Assembly (NCBI RefSeq): GCF_019226825.1
Contig: NZ_CP076643.1
Location: forward strand, 2,542,001 to 2,606,000
Length of the DNA stretch: 64,000 nt
Direction of reading: 5' to 3'
DNA from: Vibrio ostreae
Lineage (GTDB): Bacteria > Pseudomonadota > Gammaproteobacteria > Enterobacterales > Vibrionaceae
The position numbers and the translations under genes are program-made. The notes below the pieces were generated by a model. It was not told the origin of the DNA. It saw only the letters and a program-made list of their open reading frames with translations, and searched no databases. Shown one piece after another: positions 20,320 through 29,797 of this stretch (the stretch's first letter is position 1; each line of letters begins with the position of its first letter).

Positions 20320-20616
20320 ATGAAAAATATCGCGTTAGCAATGCTAGTTGCGCTGGGTGTTTCTACTTCAGCATTTGCAACTTCAGCGCTTGACACTCCT
20401 CCACCTGCACCAGCAGGACAAGCTACTGCTACTTCAGCAAGTGGCGGCGCTGCAGGCGGCGGTGCTGCAGGCGGAGCTGCGGCTTCTGGTGCTGCAGCGG
20501 GTAGTGTCGCTGCGGGTACGGTAGGTGCTATTGCAGCAGCGACTGCTGTAGCCGCTGCTGCAGCTTCAAACAGCGGTAGTAATTCTGGCACGTCAGGCAC
20601 TACCGGCACCAACTAA
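20320..20616 (+). CDS. Small Ala/Gly-rich secreted protein, YjbE/GfcA-like
   Basis: A 98-residue protein with a signal peptide (MKNIALAMLVALGVSTSAFA) followed by a low-complexity region dominated by Ala, Gly, Ser and Thr, with almost no charged residues. An AAGGA ribosome site lies just upstream (ATAAGGATTTACT). Position and composition match YjbE/GfcA, first gene of the exopolysaccharide operon yjbEFGH/gfcABCD, and the wbfD position of the O139 locus. Its role in that family is unknown. A terminator-like hairpin follows, so it may be made in excess over the next genes. Confidence 0.75.
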   Translation: MKNIALAMLVALGVSTSAFATSALDTPPPAPAGQATATSASGGAAGGGAAGGAAASGAAAGSVAAGTVGAIAAATAVAAAAASNSGSNSGTSGTTGTN

Positions 20617-20652
20617 GCCCAAGTGAAAGTTTCTTTCATGAATAGAACTCAA

Positions 20653-20675
20653 GGCCAGCTTTGCTGGTCTTTTTT
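20653..20675 (+). terminator. Rho-independent terminator or attenuator after the yjbE-like gene
   Basis: GGCCAGC and GCTGGTC pair with one G-T wobble around a TTT loop (20653-20669) and are followed by six T. It would end most transcripts of the small secreted protein and leave partial read-through to the three downstream genes. Confidence 0.8.
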
Positions 20676-20907
20676 ATTATTTTTGAACAGGGCCAATCCT
20701 GACTGAGATCATTAAGACAAAATTTGTGACCCCCGTCATGAAATAATTTGCTATTAATAGCTTCATTGTATTTCTTTAATTTATTTACTTCTCTCAACTG
20801 GCAGCGGCTTGATTGCCCCAATCTATTTAGGCTGATAATCTAAGTAGCTGTTTGCTCTTACTCCTATTGTATCTACTGACATTTTCAAACAAGGCTGTTT
20901 AACTCAC

Positions 20908-21591
20908 ATGAAAACCATAAACAGGCGACTGCGCCAGCAGGGATGCGCCTTCATTATGCTCGCACTGCTTTCCGGTTGTTCGCAAAGATTCGCCGGTATC
21001 AATGATACGGTACAAGAAGCCTTCCTCGGCCTGAGTGATATCGAGATCAGTCAACAACAACTGCAAGACCTGCCCTATGCCTCGACCTATGTGCGCATCA
21101 ATGATGACCGTCGCGTGTTTATGGTGCTGGCCTACATCGAAAAAAACCAAAAAACCGGCAACAACCAGTTGAAATGGGTCTCTAATGATGGCGGTATGAT
21201 TGTGACCGAGCAGGGTCGTATCGTGAAAACCCATAAGCTGTTTGCTGGTAATTTAGCACGCCGCAGCGGATCAGTCCCCTCCTGGCGCAACAATATGCCC
21301 TGGTCAACCTTGTATGACTGGCAGGACGATCAGCAATATGGGCACGTAGGTAATCTCAATATGCTTTACCTGGGTAAAGAGACCATTACAACCCCGCTGT
21401 GGACTGAACAACTCAATCACTGGCAGGAAAACATCACTTTCCCGGATCTCGATGCAACTATTTATAACCAGTATTGGGTCAACCGTAATGGAGAAGTGCT
21501 GAAAAGCGTCCAATACCTTGGCCCAGATATGGCACGGATTGAAATGGACATTCTGAAACCTTACCAAGAGCAAGCGGAGGTCGCCCAATGA
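20908..21591 (+). CDS. Outer-membrane lipoprotein, YjbF/GfcB family
   Basis: A 227-residue lipoprotein: signal peptide with lipobox LLSGC, Cys24 as the modified residue, and no Asp at +2 (CSQ), so outer-membrane sorting is expected. The rest (YVRINDDRRVFMVLAYIE, NLARRSGSVPSWRN) resembles the GfcB/YmcC/YjbF family encoded in group 4 capsule and related exopolysaccharide operons. It overlaps the next gene by 4 bases (ATGA), indicating coupling. About 290 bases separate it from the yjbE-like gene, so it may also have its own promoter. Confidence 0.85.
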   Translation: MKTINRRLRQQGCAFIMLALLSGCSQRFAGINDTVQEAFLGLSDIEISQQQLQDLPYASTYVRINDDRRVFMVLAYIEKNQKTGNNQLKWVSNDGGMIVTEQGRIVKTHKLFAGNLARRSGSVPSWRNNMPWSTLYDWQDDQQYGHVGNLNMLYLGKETITTPLWTEQLNHWQENITFPDLDATIYNQYWVNRNGEVLKSVQYLGPDMARIEMDILKPYQEQAEVAQ

Positions 21592-22385
21592 AGCTAACAT
21601 CTGCTACCTCACTGCCGCTAAAATCGCTTCTCACTCTTTGCTTGCTGGGTCTTTCATCTGCGGCCTACTCCGCAGCCCTGCAAAATTTTGATGACCCCAC
21701 TTATGATACGCCCACGCAAGTGCAGCTAACACACCATGACGTCCGCCTTGAATACAACCAGCCGGTACGTTTAGAGCGTGTCCTGGCCGATGCTACGCAG
21801 CAGGACTTACTCTCGGTCGATAACCACAGTTACCACGAAGGTTATCGCCTGTTTGATGTCAGTAAGCAACCGCAAACAGATGAGCTTTATACCTCAGTTC
21901 GTGAGCGTCTTAATGTTCTGGCGCAGGACTCTGATTATCAAACCATCGCATCCAGCCTGTTGCGCCAACTCAAACAGCACCAATATGGTTACCGCTTGGT
22001 GACCAATCTGGATCGTGACGTACTGCGCTTAGATAATACTCTGAATCCGTTACTCCCGGGCCAATATGAGTTAGCGCTGAATGGCCGTCCAAGCACAGTC
22101 AGTTTATTTGGTGTGCCCGAGCAGCAGAGCCTGCGCTATCACGCAGGTTGGTTTATTTCCGACTACCTAAAACAAGCCATGTACCCTCGTACCTCTCGCG
22201 ACAGTTTTGCCTGGCTGATTCAGCCCGATGGCACAATAGAAAAAACCGGCATTGCCTACTGGAACAATCAGCACATCAGTCCGCTGCCTGGCGGCGCTAT
22301 TTTTATCGGCTTTAATTCTGGTGATGACGAACTACAGCAGTTAGAACAAGACATCGCAACTCTGATCAGCATGGTGAAAAACTAA
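21588..22385 (+). CDS. Periplasmic capsule-biosynthesis protein, GfcC/YjbG family
   Basis: A 265-residue exported protein with a signal peptide ending near AAYSA. The body contains the SVRERLNVLAQD and PGQYELALNGRP segments that I associate with GfcC-type proteins, which are periplasmic and contain ubiquitin-like beta-grasp folds. It starts within the stop of the lipoprotein gene and ends 2 bases before the yjbH-like gene, so the three form one translation unit. Its exact function in polysaccharide export is not known. Confidence 0.82.
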   Translation: MKLTSATSLPLKSLLTLCLLGLSSAAYSAALQNFDDPTYDTPTQVQLTHHDVRLEYNQPVRLERVLADATQQDLLSVDNHSYHEGYRLFDVSKQPQTDELYTSVRERLNVLAQDSDYQTIASSLLRQLKQHQYGYRLVTNLDRDVLRLDNTLNPLLPGQYELALNGRPSTVSLFGVPEQQSLRYHAGWFISDYLKQAMYPRTSRDSFAWLIQPDGTIEKTGIAYWNNQHISPLPGGAIFIGFNSGDDELQQLEQDIATLISMVKN

Positions 22386-22387
22386 CA

Positions 22388-24625
22388 ATGGCAAACACAA
22401 CTCATTCGATCTCCTCTCACTCGCGAATGCTCAGTGCAGTTTGCCTGGGTATGCTGGCCAGTCAGGCGCATGCCAGTGAATTACAACCTGCTCAGCTTCG
22501 CCCTTCTCAATCGGATTTTGGCGGAGTCGGCCTGATGCAAATGCCGGCCGCGCGCATGGCGCCGGAAGGCGAATTTAACTTTGGTATCACTGTCAATGAT
22601 GATTACCAGCACTATTTTTCTTCGATTCAGCTTTTCCCCTGGTTAGAAACCACCATTCGTTATACCCGGGTGCCGGATGTGCGCTATAACTCCAACAAAG
22701 CCTACAGCGGCAACAATAATTACACCGATAAAGGCATCGACGTTAAACTGCGTTTATTAGAAGAGAGTTACTGGCTACCGGAAACCTCGATTGGTATCCG
22801 TGATATCGGTGGTACTGGCCTGTTTGACGGCGAGTTTATTGCTGGCACCAAACGTTTTGGCCCGCTGGATATTACTCTGGGCTTAGGCTGGGGCTATATC
22901 GGCCAGCGCGGTAATGTCACCAATCCATTGTGTAAAGCCGCCGACAAATATTGTATTCGTGATGATTCATTTAGCGGTAATGGCGGTTCATTTGAGGCTG
23001 GCCGTTGGTTTAAAGGCCCGGCGTCTGTATTTGGTGGCGTCGAATATCAGACACCTTACGCACCGCTGCGCCTCAAGCTGGAATATGACGGCAACAATTA
23101 TTCGCAGGACTTCCCGCACGTTCGTGCCGGCAAAGATATGCAACCGCGCACACCAATTAACATCGGTGCACTGTATCGCTTAGCGGACTGGGCCGATGCC
23201 AAAATCAGTTATGAGCGCGGTGATGTTTTCACCTTCGGCTTAACACTGAACACCAACTTTAATCAGTTGGAAACCTTCTGGCGTGATGAGCCGAAACAAA
23301 CCGTGACCGCGCAACCAGCTCAGGATCCAGATTGGAAGCAAGTCTCGGCGCAGCTTGATAACAATGCCGGTTACACCCGCAACACCATCAGCGAAGATGG
23401 CGATACCCTGGTGGTGAGCGGTGAACAGATCAAATATCGTGACCGCAAAGAAGCCCAGGATCGCGCTGCAGCCATTCTGGCCAATAATGCCCCGGGTTAC
23501 ATCAAAACCTATCGTATCGTCGAGCGTAGTAATGGCGTCGATCTGACTCAAACTGACATTGATGCCGCGGCATACCGAAAAATCGCGAACAACGAATATT
23601 TTGGTGCCAAACTGGAAGACGCCACCAAGCAAAAACAACCACAAGCCGAACGCTCAGGTAAACCACTGGCCAGCAACGACTCACGCTGGAACGCCAGTAT
23701 TGATCCGGTACTAATTCAGTCGGTGGGCGGTCCTGAGTCGTTCTACTTCTATCAGGTCGGTTTTAATACCAACGGCAATGTGTGGCTGAGTGACAATATT
23801 GAAGCCAGCGGCTCGATCTACTTCAACCTGTTCGATAACTACGACAAGTTTAACTATGTGGAAAACAACCCGCATATCTCCAACTTTGCCGTGCCCCGGG
23901 TGCGTACTATGTTCCGTGCCTATGCACGTGAAAACTCAGTGCGCCTCAACAACCTGCAGCTCACCTGGTTTGAGCAGCCGACTGATAATATTTACACCCA
24001 GGCCTATGCGGGTTATCTGGAAACCATGTTTGCCGGGGTAGGTGGTGAGGTGCTATACCGCCCGCTCAACAGCAACTGGGCATTAGGTTTAGATGCCAAC
24101 CTGGTCTCACAGCGTGAACCGGATTCCTGGTTTGGTGTATTTACCGACTCGTACGTTTACTACGATGGTTACAACGCCAGTAACTGTTCCGCCGGTGACG
24201 TGAGTTGTCAGGCGTATGTGCTGGATCAAGGCACGACAGGTCAGCTGACCGCATACTATATGCCGCAGTGGAACTGGATTAATGACACCCTGTTTAAAGT
24301 CAGTGTGGGTAAATTCCTTGGTGGCGATAAAGGCGCCCGCGTCGATTTCTCCAAGCAGTTTAAATCTGGTGTAATCGTTGGTGCCTACGCGACAGTAACC
24401 GATCTGACGACTGATGAGTATGGTGAAGGCAGCTTTAACAAAGGCTTCTACATCACCATTCCGTTTGATCTGATGACGGTGAAACCAACCACCAGCCGCG
24501 CCAACATCGCCTGGCAGCCAATCACCCGTGACGGTGGTCAGCAACTGGATCGTAAATATCACTTGTTTGACGTCACCGATTCACGCAGCCAGTGGTCGCA
24601 GCGGCCAAGTAGCGTAGGTAAATAA
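22388..24625 (+). CDS. YjbH/GfcD-family outer-membrane beta-barrel protein
   Basis: A 745-residue outer-membrane protein. A signal peptide ends near SQAHA and is followed by the family opening SQSDFGGVGLMQMPAARMAPEGEF. Many amphipathic strands follow (for example RLKLEYDGNNYS and GFYITIPFDLM). YjbH-type proteins are thought to form a pair of barrels for secretion of a matrix polysaccharide. It corresponds to wbfA of the V. cholerae O139 locus. It ends in a heptamer CTAGG array instead of a simple terminator. Confidence 0.88.
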   Translation: MANTTHSISSHSRMLSAVCLGMLASQAHASELQPAQLRPSQSDFGGVGLMQMPAARMAPEGEFNFGITVNDDYQHYFSSIQLFPWLETTIRYTRVPDVRYNSNKAYSGNNNYTDKGIDVKLRLLEESYWLPETSIGIRDIGGTGLFDGEFIAGTKRFGPLDITLGLGWGYIGQRGNVTNPLCKAADKYCIRDDSFSGNGGSFEAGRWFKGPASVFGGVEYQTPYAPLRLKLEYDGNNYSQDFPHVRAGKDMQPRTPINIGALYRLADWADAKISYERGDVFTFGLTLNTNFNQLETFWRDEPKQTVTAQPAQDPDWKQVSAQLDNNAGYTRNTISEDGDTLVVSGEQIKYRDRKEAQDRAAAILANNAPGYIKTYRIVERSNGVDLTQTDIDAAAYRKIANNEYFGAKLEDATKQKQPQAERSGKPLASNDSRWNASIDPVLIQSVGGPESFYFYQVGFNTNGNVWLSDNIEASGSIYFNLFDNYDKFNYVENNPHISNFAVPRVRTMFRAYARENSVRLNNLQLTWFEQPTDNIYTQAYAGYLETMFAGVGGEVLYRPLNSNWALGLDANLVSQREPDSWFGVFTDSYVYYDGYNASNCSAGDVSCQAYVLDQGTTGQLTAYYMPQWNWINDTLFKVSVGKFLGGDKGARVDFSKQFKSGVIVGAYATVTDLTTDEYGEGSFNKGFYITIPFDLMTVKPTTSRANIAWQPITRDGGQQLDRKYHLFDVTDSRSQWSQRPSSVGK

Positions 24626-24845
24626 GTTCTTGGGGTTCTAGGATGCAGTTTAGTTCCTAGGACCCTAGGTTCTAGATGGTGGGCGCTATAGTTTTCTAGA
24701 AATTTTGAATTTCGTATTCGCTTGAATAACAGCAATGAGATAATTCTGGAAAGACTTAAAACTAAAAGCGTAGATCCTAGGACCTAGGAACCAGGATCTA
24801 GGAACTAAGCCCTAGTAACCTCTATGAGACCTAGAACCTAAAACC
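24626..24845. repeat. CTAGG heptamer array A (yjbH-like to hldD)
   Basis: Two clusters flank a spacer without the motif: 24638-24685 with GGTTCTAGG-type units and 24772-24842 with CCTAGGAAC-type units, that is the opposite orientation. I count ten CTAG tetramers in about 220 bases. The inverted pairing would allow a large imperfect hairpin. It fills the whole gap between the two tandem genes. Confidence 0.75.
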
Positions 24846-24895
24846 CTTCCCTGCTACTATTCGACACAGTATTTAAGCTTAAGTGGAAAGTAATT

Positions 24896-25834
24896 ATGAT
24901 CATCGTAACTGGTGGTGCTGGCATGATTGGCAGCAATATTGTGAAAGCTCTGAATGACCGTGGTATCACGGATATTCTGGTGGTCGATCATCTTAAAAAT
25001 GGCCGTAAATTTAAGAATCTGGTTGATTTGCAGATCACCGATTACATGGACCGTGACGACTTTCTGACTCAGGTAATGGCCGGTGATGATTTCGGCCCGA
25101 TTGAAGCCGTATTCCATGAGGGCGCCTGTTCAGCCACCACCGAGTGGGATGGCAAGTACATGATGCTCAACAACTATGAGTACTCCAAAGAGCTGCTGCA
25201 CTTCTGCCTCGATCGTGAAATCCCGTTCTTGTATGCCTCATCGGCTGCGACTTATGGTGAAACCGATACCTTTATTGAAGAGCCACAATATGAAGGTGCG
25301 CTCAATGTCTACGGTTACTCCAAACAGCAGTTTGACAACTACGTACGCCGCCTGTGGCAAGATGCCGCAGAACACGGTGAAAAACTGCCGCAAGTGACTG
25401 GCTTCCGTTACTTTAACGTCTATGGCCCGCGCGAGCAGCACAAAGGTTCTATGGCATCCGTAGCGTTCCACCTGAACAACCAGATGAACGCGGGTGAAAA
25501 CCCGAAACTGTTTGCCGGCAGTGAAACCTTCAAACGTGATTTCGTTTACGTCGGTGATGTAGCAGCGGTAAACCTGTGGTTTATGGATCACGGCGTGTCC
25601 GGCATCTTTAACTGCGGCACTGGTAAAGCGGAATCATTTAATGAAGTGGCCAAAGCGGTCATCGCGCATCACGGCAAAGGCGACGTGGAAACCATTCCGT
25701 TCCCGGATCACCTCAAAGGTGCTTACCAGGAATACACTCAGGCCGATCTGACCAAGCTGCGCGCCGCAGGCTGTGATGTTGAGTTCAAAACCGTCGCCCA
25801 AGGTGTGGCAGAGTATTTAGCAATTATTAATTAA
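24896..25834 (+). CDS. hldD: HldD, ADP-L-glycero-D-manno-heptose 6-epimerase
   Basis: It epimerises ADP-D-glycero-D-manno-heptose to the L-glycero form used for the LPS inner core. The 312-residue length is that of the family. Visible motifs are [18 protein letters not shown] (NADP-binding), [23 protein letters not shown] and YGYSKQQFD with the catalytic Tyr/Lys, and [15 protein letters not shown]. It stands at the head of the core-LPS region in Vibrio, next to the O-antigen/capsule locus, and marks the border of the variable region. Confidence 0.96.
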   Translation: MIIVTGGAGMIGSNIVKALNDRGITDILVVDHLKNGRKFKNLVDLQITDYMDRDDFLTQVMAGDDFGPIEAVFHEGACSATTEWDGKYMMLNNYEYSKELLHFCLDREIPFLYASSAATYGETDTFIEEPQYEGALNVYGYSKQQFDNYVRRLWQDAAEHGEKLPQVTGFRYFNVYGPREQHKGSMASVAFHLNNQMNAGENPKLFAGSETFKRDFVYVGDVAAVNLWFMDHGVSGIFNCGTGKAESFNEVAKAVIAHHGKGDVETIPFPDHLKGAYQEYTQADLTKLRAAGCDVEFKTVAQGVAEYLAIIN

Positions 25835-25836
25835 AA

Positions 25837-26127
25837 AGGTTCTAGGGAGATACGTTCCTAGGTAAGAAAGGTCCTAGGATCCTAGGTTCTAGGCCCTGGG
25901 ATGCGTGCTGGTAGTTTTTAAGTTTTATTTCAACCGGCACAAACCCCAAAACCAGGGTCTAGAAAGCGATCTGTGATGTAAAGGTTTTACCCAAACTCTC
26001 AGCGAAGACCCTAGGACCTAGGAACTAGTACCTAAAAACCTGATACACAGGATCTAAAAACCTTTTACACCAAAACTTAAAAAGAATGCTGACCCTAGGA
26101 CCTAGGCCCTAGGATCTAGGAACTAAA
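25837..26127. repeat. CTAGG heptamer array B (hldD to ugd)
   Basis: Three clusters (25838-25900, 26009-26030, 26092-26125) hold 13 CTAG tetramers by my count. The left cluster reads TCCTAGGATCCTAGG and the right ones CCTAGGACCTAGG, again mirrored. This accounts for nearly all of the 309-base intergenic space; I see no gene in it. Confidence 0.75.
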
Positions 26128-26143
26128 AAACCGGAAAACTAAA

Positions 26144-27310
26144 ATGAAAATAGCCGTAGCAGGGACAGGTTACGTCGGCCTGTCCAATGCCTTGCTGCTT
26201 GCGCAGCACAACGAAGTTGTCGCTTTGGATATCGTTCAGGAAAAAATCGAGATGCTCAATCGCGGTCAGTCGCCGATTGTTGATAAAGAAATTGAGCAGT
26301 TCCTGAGTGAAAAATCGCTGAACTTTACCGCAACTACGGATAAAGAGCAGGCTTATGTCGGCGCTCAATTCGTGATTATCGCCACTCCGACTGATTACGA
26401 TCCAAATACGAACTACTTCAACACCTCATCGGTTGAATCGGTGATTCGTGATGTGATGGCGATTAATCCGGATGCGACTATGGTGATCAAATCCACCATT
26501 CCGGTCGGTTATACCGAAACGCTCAAACAAGAGATGCAGTGTAACAACCTGATCTTTTCGCCTGAGTTTCTGCGTGAAGGCAAAGCGCTGTACGACAACC
26601 TGTACCCGTCACGTATTATTGTCGGTGAGCAGAGTGAGCGCGCACAAACCTTTGCCAACCTGCTGGCACAAGGTGCCATCAAGCAAGACATTCCGATGCT
26701 GTTTACCAACTCCACTGAAGCCGAAGCGGTCAAGCTGTTCTCAAACACTTATCTGGCGATGCGCGTGGCTTACTTTAATGAGCTAGACTCGTATGCCGAA
26801 GTGCATGGCCTCGACAGCCGCCAGATTATCCAAGGCGTCGGTCTGGATCCGCGCATCGGTAATCACTACAACAACCCGTCGTTTGGTTACGGTGGATACT
26901 GCCTACCGAAAGACACCAAGCAGCTGCTGGCCAACTATGATGAAGTACCGAATAACATTATCGGTGCCATCGTCGATGCCAACCGCACCCGTAAAGATTT
27001 TATCGCCGACTCTATTATCAAACGTCAGCCAAAAGTGGTCGGTATTTATCGCCTGATCATGAAGTCCGGCTCAGATAACTTCCGCGCTTCTTCTATTCAG
27101 GGCATCATGAAACGCATCAAAGCCAAGGGTATTGAAGTGGTCGTGTATGAACCAGTGTTGCAAGATGAGCACTTCTTCAACTCCCGAGTGATCAATGACC
27201 TGGCAGCGTTCAAGCAGGAAGCGGATGTCATTGTCTCTAACCGTCTGGCTGAAGAGCTGAAAGATGTGGAAGAGAAGGTTTATACCCGCGATCTGTTTGG
27301 TAGTGATTAG
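26144..27310 (+). CDS. ugd: Ugd, UDP-glucose 6-dehydrogenase
   Basis: It oxidises UDP-glucose to UDP-glucuronate with NAD. The 388-residue sequence has the NAD-binding motif [17 protein letters not shown] at the N-terminus, [34 protein letters not shown], and the catalytic cysteine at 253 in [15 protein letters not shown]. Its product is the substrate of the UDP-glucuronate 4-epimerase encoded at 43364-44368, so together they can supply UDP-galacturonate to the core or capsule. It is flanked on both sides by heptamer arrays and so is probably transcribed on its own. Confidence 0.95.
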   Translation: MKIAVAGTGYVGLSNALLLAQHNEVVALDIVQEKIEMLNRGQSPIVDKEIEQFLSEKSLNFTATTDKEQAYVGAQFVIIATPTDYDPNTNYFNTSSVESVIRDVMAINPDATMVIKSTIPVGYTETLKQEMQCNNLIFSPEFLREGKALYDNLYPSRIIVGEQSERAQTFANLLAQGAIKQDIPMLFTNSTEAEAVKLFSNTYLAMRVAYFNELDSYAEVHGLDSRQIIQGVGLDPRIGNHYNNPSFGYGGYCLPKDTKQLLANYDEVPNNIIGAIVDANRTRKDFIADSIIKRQPKVVGIYRLIMKSGSDNFRASSIQGIMKRIKAKGIEVVVYEPVLQDEHFFNSRVINDLAAFKQEADVIVSNRLAEELKDVEEKVYTRDLFGSD

Positions 27311-27545
27311 GTTTTAAGGTTCCAGGATCCTAGGCTTTAGGATCCTAGGGGCTAGGTCCTAGATGCGTTCGCTGGAACTTATTCGGCATTTCTAAGCTTG
27401 AGGTCTGCGGCACGTTTGCCTTCAGCAATCCAACCCGTAACAGCCAAACTGAACGCGACCTTCTAGGGCCTAGGATCCTAGGGGCTAGGTCCTAGTGAAA
27501 ACCAAACTGAAAGCCCCCCTCTAGGGCCTAGGATCCTAGGACCTT
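27311..27545. repeat. CTAGG heptamer array C (ugd to lpxM) with internal duplication
   Basis: A left cluster (27322-27362) and two right clusters carry 12 CTAG tetramers. The right clusters are near-identical copies: 27441-27482 and about 27500-27540 share CCAAACTGAA, then a short variable part, then TCTAGGGCCTAGGATCCTAGG-like heptamers. The remainder of the 306-base gap shows no gene. Confidence 0.75.
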
Positions 27546-27616
27546 TTCCCTATATCCCCTACTCCTGTTATACTCCTCGATAATTTTACTCAAAAAACAA
27601 ACAATCTGAGCAAACT

Positions 27617-28596
27617 ATGTCGACTTCTCGTCTCTCTTCATCACCGCGTGATGACTTTGATGAATATGCCTACAATCCGCAGTTTCAGTGGAATTTCCTG
27701 CATCCCAAATATTGGGGAACCTGGTTTGCTATTGCCTTTGCTTGTCTGCTGAGTTTTTTACCGGCCGCCGCCAAGCGGGCTATTGCCGGGGCTCTGGCCA
27801 CATTTGCGCTGAAAGTAAACAGCAAAGCTAATACCCGCGCGCGGGTGAATCTACAGATGTGTTTTCCGCAAAAATCGGACGCTGAGCGTGAAGCCATTCT
27901 TAAGCAGATGTACATCACCTCGACCATGTTTCTGATGGGCTTTGCCTCGACGTCCATACGCAGTAAACGCTGGCTGGAAAGTAACACCACCATTCGTGGT
28001 TTCGAACATGTGCAGCAAGTGCTGGATCGTGGAGAGAACGTTATTCTGCTGGTTCCACATACCTGGGCGATTGATATTCCGGCCATTTTGCTCGCTTCAC
28101 GTGGCCTGCCGGTGTCTGCCATGGCCAAAAGTCAGAAAAATAAAGTCTCTGACTGGCTGATGCATAAGCAGCGCGTACAATATGGCGGCCGCGTGTATGA
28201 CCGCAGTGTCGGCATTAAACCGTTTATTAAATCGGTCCGTAAAGACGGTTACCTCGGCTATTACCTGCCGGATGAAGATCTCGGCCGTGAACACAGTGTG
28301 TTTGTCGACTTTTTGCGACCCAAAAAGCAACCATTGCCGGTTTAGGCCGCCTTTCTACGCTAAGCAAAGCGAAAATTGTCCCGCTGTTTGCGATGTATAA
28401 CAGTACCAGCGGCGAGTATGAACTCGACTTTTATCCTGAACTGCCGTTCCCGACCGGTGACGAACATCAGGATGCACGCATGATGAATGAATGCATTGAA
28501 AACTATGTGACTCAGCGCCCGGAGCAATATATGTGGATTCTGCGTCTGCTTAAGACCCGCCCGGACTCTGATCTTAACCCATACAGTAAGAATTAA
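27617..28596 (+). pseudogene. lpxM: LpxM-like lipid A acyltransferase, one-base frameshift
   Basis: A late acyltransferase adding the secondary acyl chain to Kdo-lipid A. The first 242 residues include the catalytic HX4D motif (His148-Thr-Trp-Ala-Ile-Asp153), AKSQKNKVSDWLM, GGRVYDRSVGIKPFIK and GYYLPDEDLG. The frame then breaks after VDFL. The rest, ELDFYPELPFPTGDE and QYMWILRLLKTRP, follows in another frame. Adding one T to the T-run at 28310-28314 gives VDFFATQKATIAGLGRL and about 326 residues, the normal length. A missing base in the assembly is the simplest reading; the waaL gene follows 3 bases later. Confidence 0.87.
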
Positions 28597-28599
28597 TCC

Positions 28600-29796
28600 A
28601 TGATGCCATCATCGCTGTGGAGCAAAACCATAATTTTGCTGCCTTATCTATTCCTGTTTACCGGCCTGAGCATTATGCAAAACGGTAACAAGCGCATGGT
28701 ACTGTTTGCCGTTATTGCTATTATCGCCAGCATCGTTATATACAAAAAACAGATGCTCAGAGAGAACCTGCGCAACTGGGTTCTTTGGGCAGTATTGGTT
28801 TTCTCGACTTATGTCATTCTGCATTACCAATATAAAGATGGCAGTCCGAGCTTGATTCGCGCTTATCTGGCAGCCGCACTGCTGTTACTGGTTTTCCCTT
28901 GGCAGATGCTGACTCGCCGTGTTTGGTTAACCTTGAGCGTAGTCGGGTCCGTTTGCCTGATGAGCAACAGTATTTATCACACTTTTTACTTAGATCAGGA
29001 AAGAGCTGCCGGGCTGATGAATGTCATTCCCTACGCCACATTTTGCTCTGGTATCGCCATCTTAGGCTTTCATTTTTTCCTTGAGGCACCAAGAAGCAGA
29101 TCAGGCTTGTGCGGATTGCTGTGCGTTCTGTTTTCTTCTTCAGCGGTTATCCTGACCCTGTCGCGTGGTGTCTGGCTGGCGCTGCTGGCTGCGTTTGTTG
29201 TTATGCTGGTGTTTCATGCCAAAAGCATTCGCCATCTGGGACGTTACTTTGTTATTTTCTTGGTTAGCTCAGCACTCGTTCTATTTGTGTTTAAAGATCA
29301 GTTGGAAACACGTATTGAGCAAACACAAGCTGAAATTAGCCGGATTGAATCCGGCGATATGGACAGCTCCATCGGGCTAAGATTTCAGATGTGGCGGGCC
29401 GCCTTTCTGATTTCCAAAGACAACTTTTGGCTGGGTGTCGGGAACGAGCATCTGCCTGAGCTGGAGCAAAGATATGAAGACGGACAAATTTCTGTCGGCA
29501 TTATCAACTTCCGGGTTTATCACTTCCATAACCAGTTTATTGATACTCTTGTCCGTTTTGGATTCGTTGGACTTATCCTTTTTTTGCCTATATATTTTCT
29601 TCCCATATATATTGCTTTAAAAAGTAACCACACATACAGAGTCGCCATTTTAGGCTTGGCAACGCTGTACATTGTTGCCAGCTTAACCGATGTACCCTTG
29701 AACCATAGCCAAACTATCTTGCTCTACATCATGCTGATGATCCCTCTGTGTGGTTTTGCCCAAACCGAGAAAAACGATAAAACAGAGAAAACGTAG
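28600..29796 (+). CDS. waaL: WaaL-type O-antigen ligase (Wzy_C domain)
   Basis: A 398-residue polytopic inner-membrane protein with about ten transmembrane helices. The large periplasmic loop before the C-terminal helices holds MDSSIGLRFQMWRAAFLI and NFWLGVGNEHLPEL, and the HFHNQFIDTLVRFGFVGL segment carries the conserved His. These are the features of the O-antigen ligase family. It lies in the core cluster 3 bases after the lipid A acyltransferase gene, where the ligase that transfers the polymer onto lipid A-core is expected. A polymerase role is the alternative but wzy is in the O-antigen operon. Confidence 0.87.
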   Translation: MMPSSLWSKTIILLPYLFLFTGLSIMQNGNKRMVLFAVIAIIASIVIYKKQMLRENLRNWVLWAVLVFSTYVILHYQYKDGSPSLIRAYLAAALLLLVFPWQMLTRRVWLTLSVVGSVCLMSNSIYHTFYLDQERAAGLMNVIPYATFCSGIAILGFHFFLEAPRSRSGLCGLLCVLFSSSAVILTLSRGVWLALLAAFVVMLVFHAKSIRHLGRYFVIFLVSSALVLFVFKDQLETRIEQTQAEISRIESGDMDSSIGLRFQMWRAAFLISKDNFWLGVGNEHLPELEQRYEDGQISVGIINFRVYHFHNQFIDTLVRFGFVGLILFLPIYFLPIYIALKSNHTYRVAILGLATLYIVASLTDVPLNHSQTILLYIMLMIPLCGFAQTEKNDKTEKT

Positions 29797-29797
29797 A

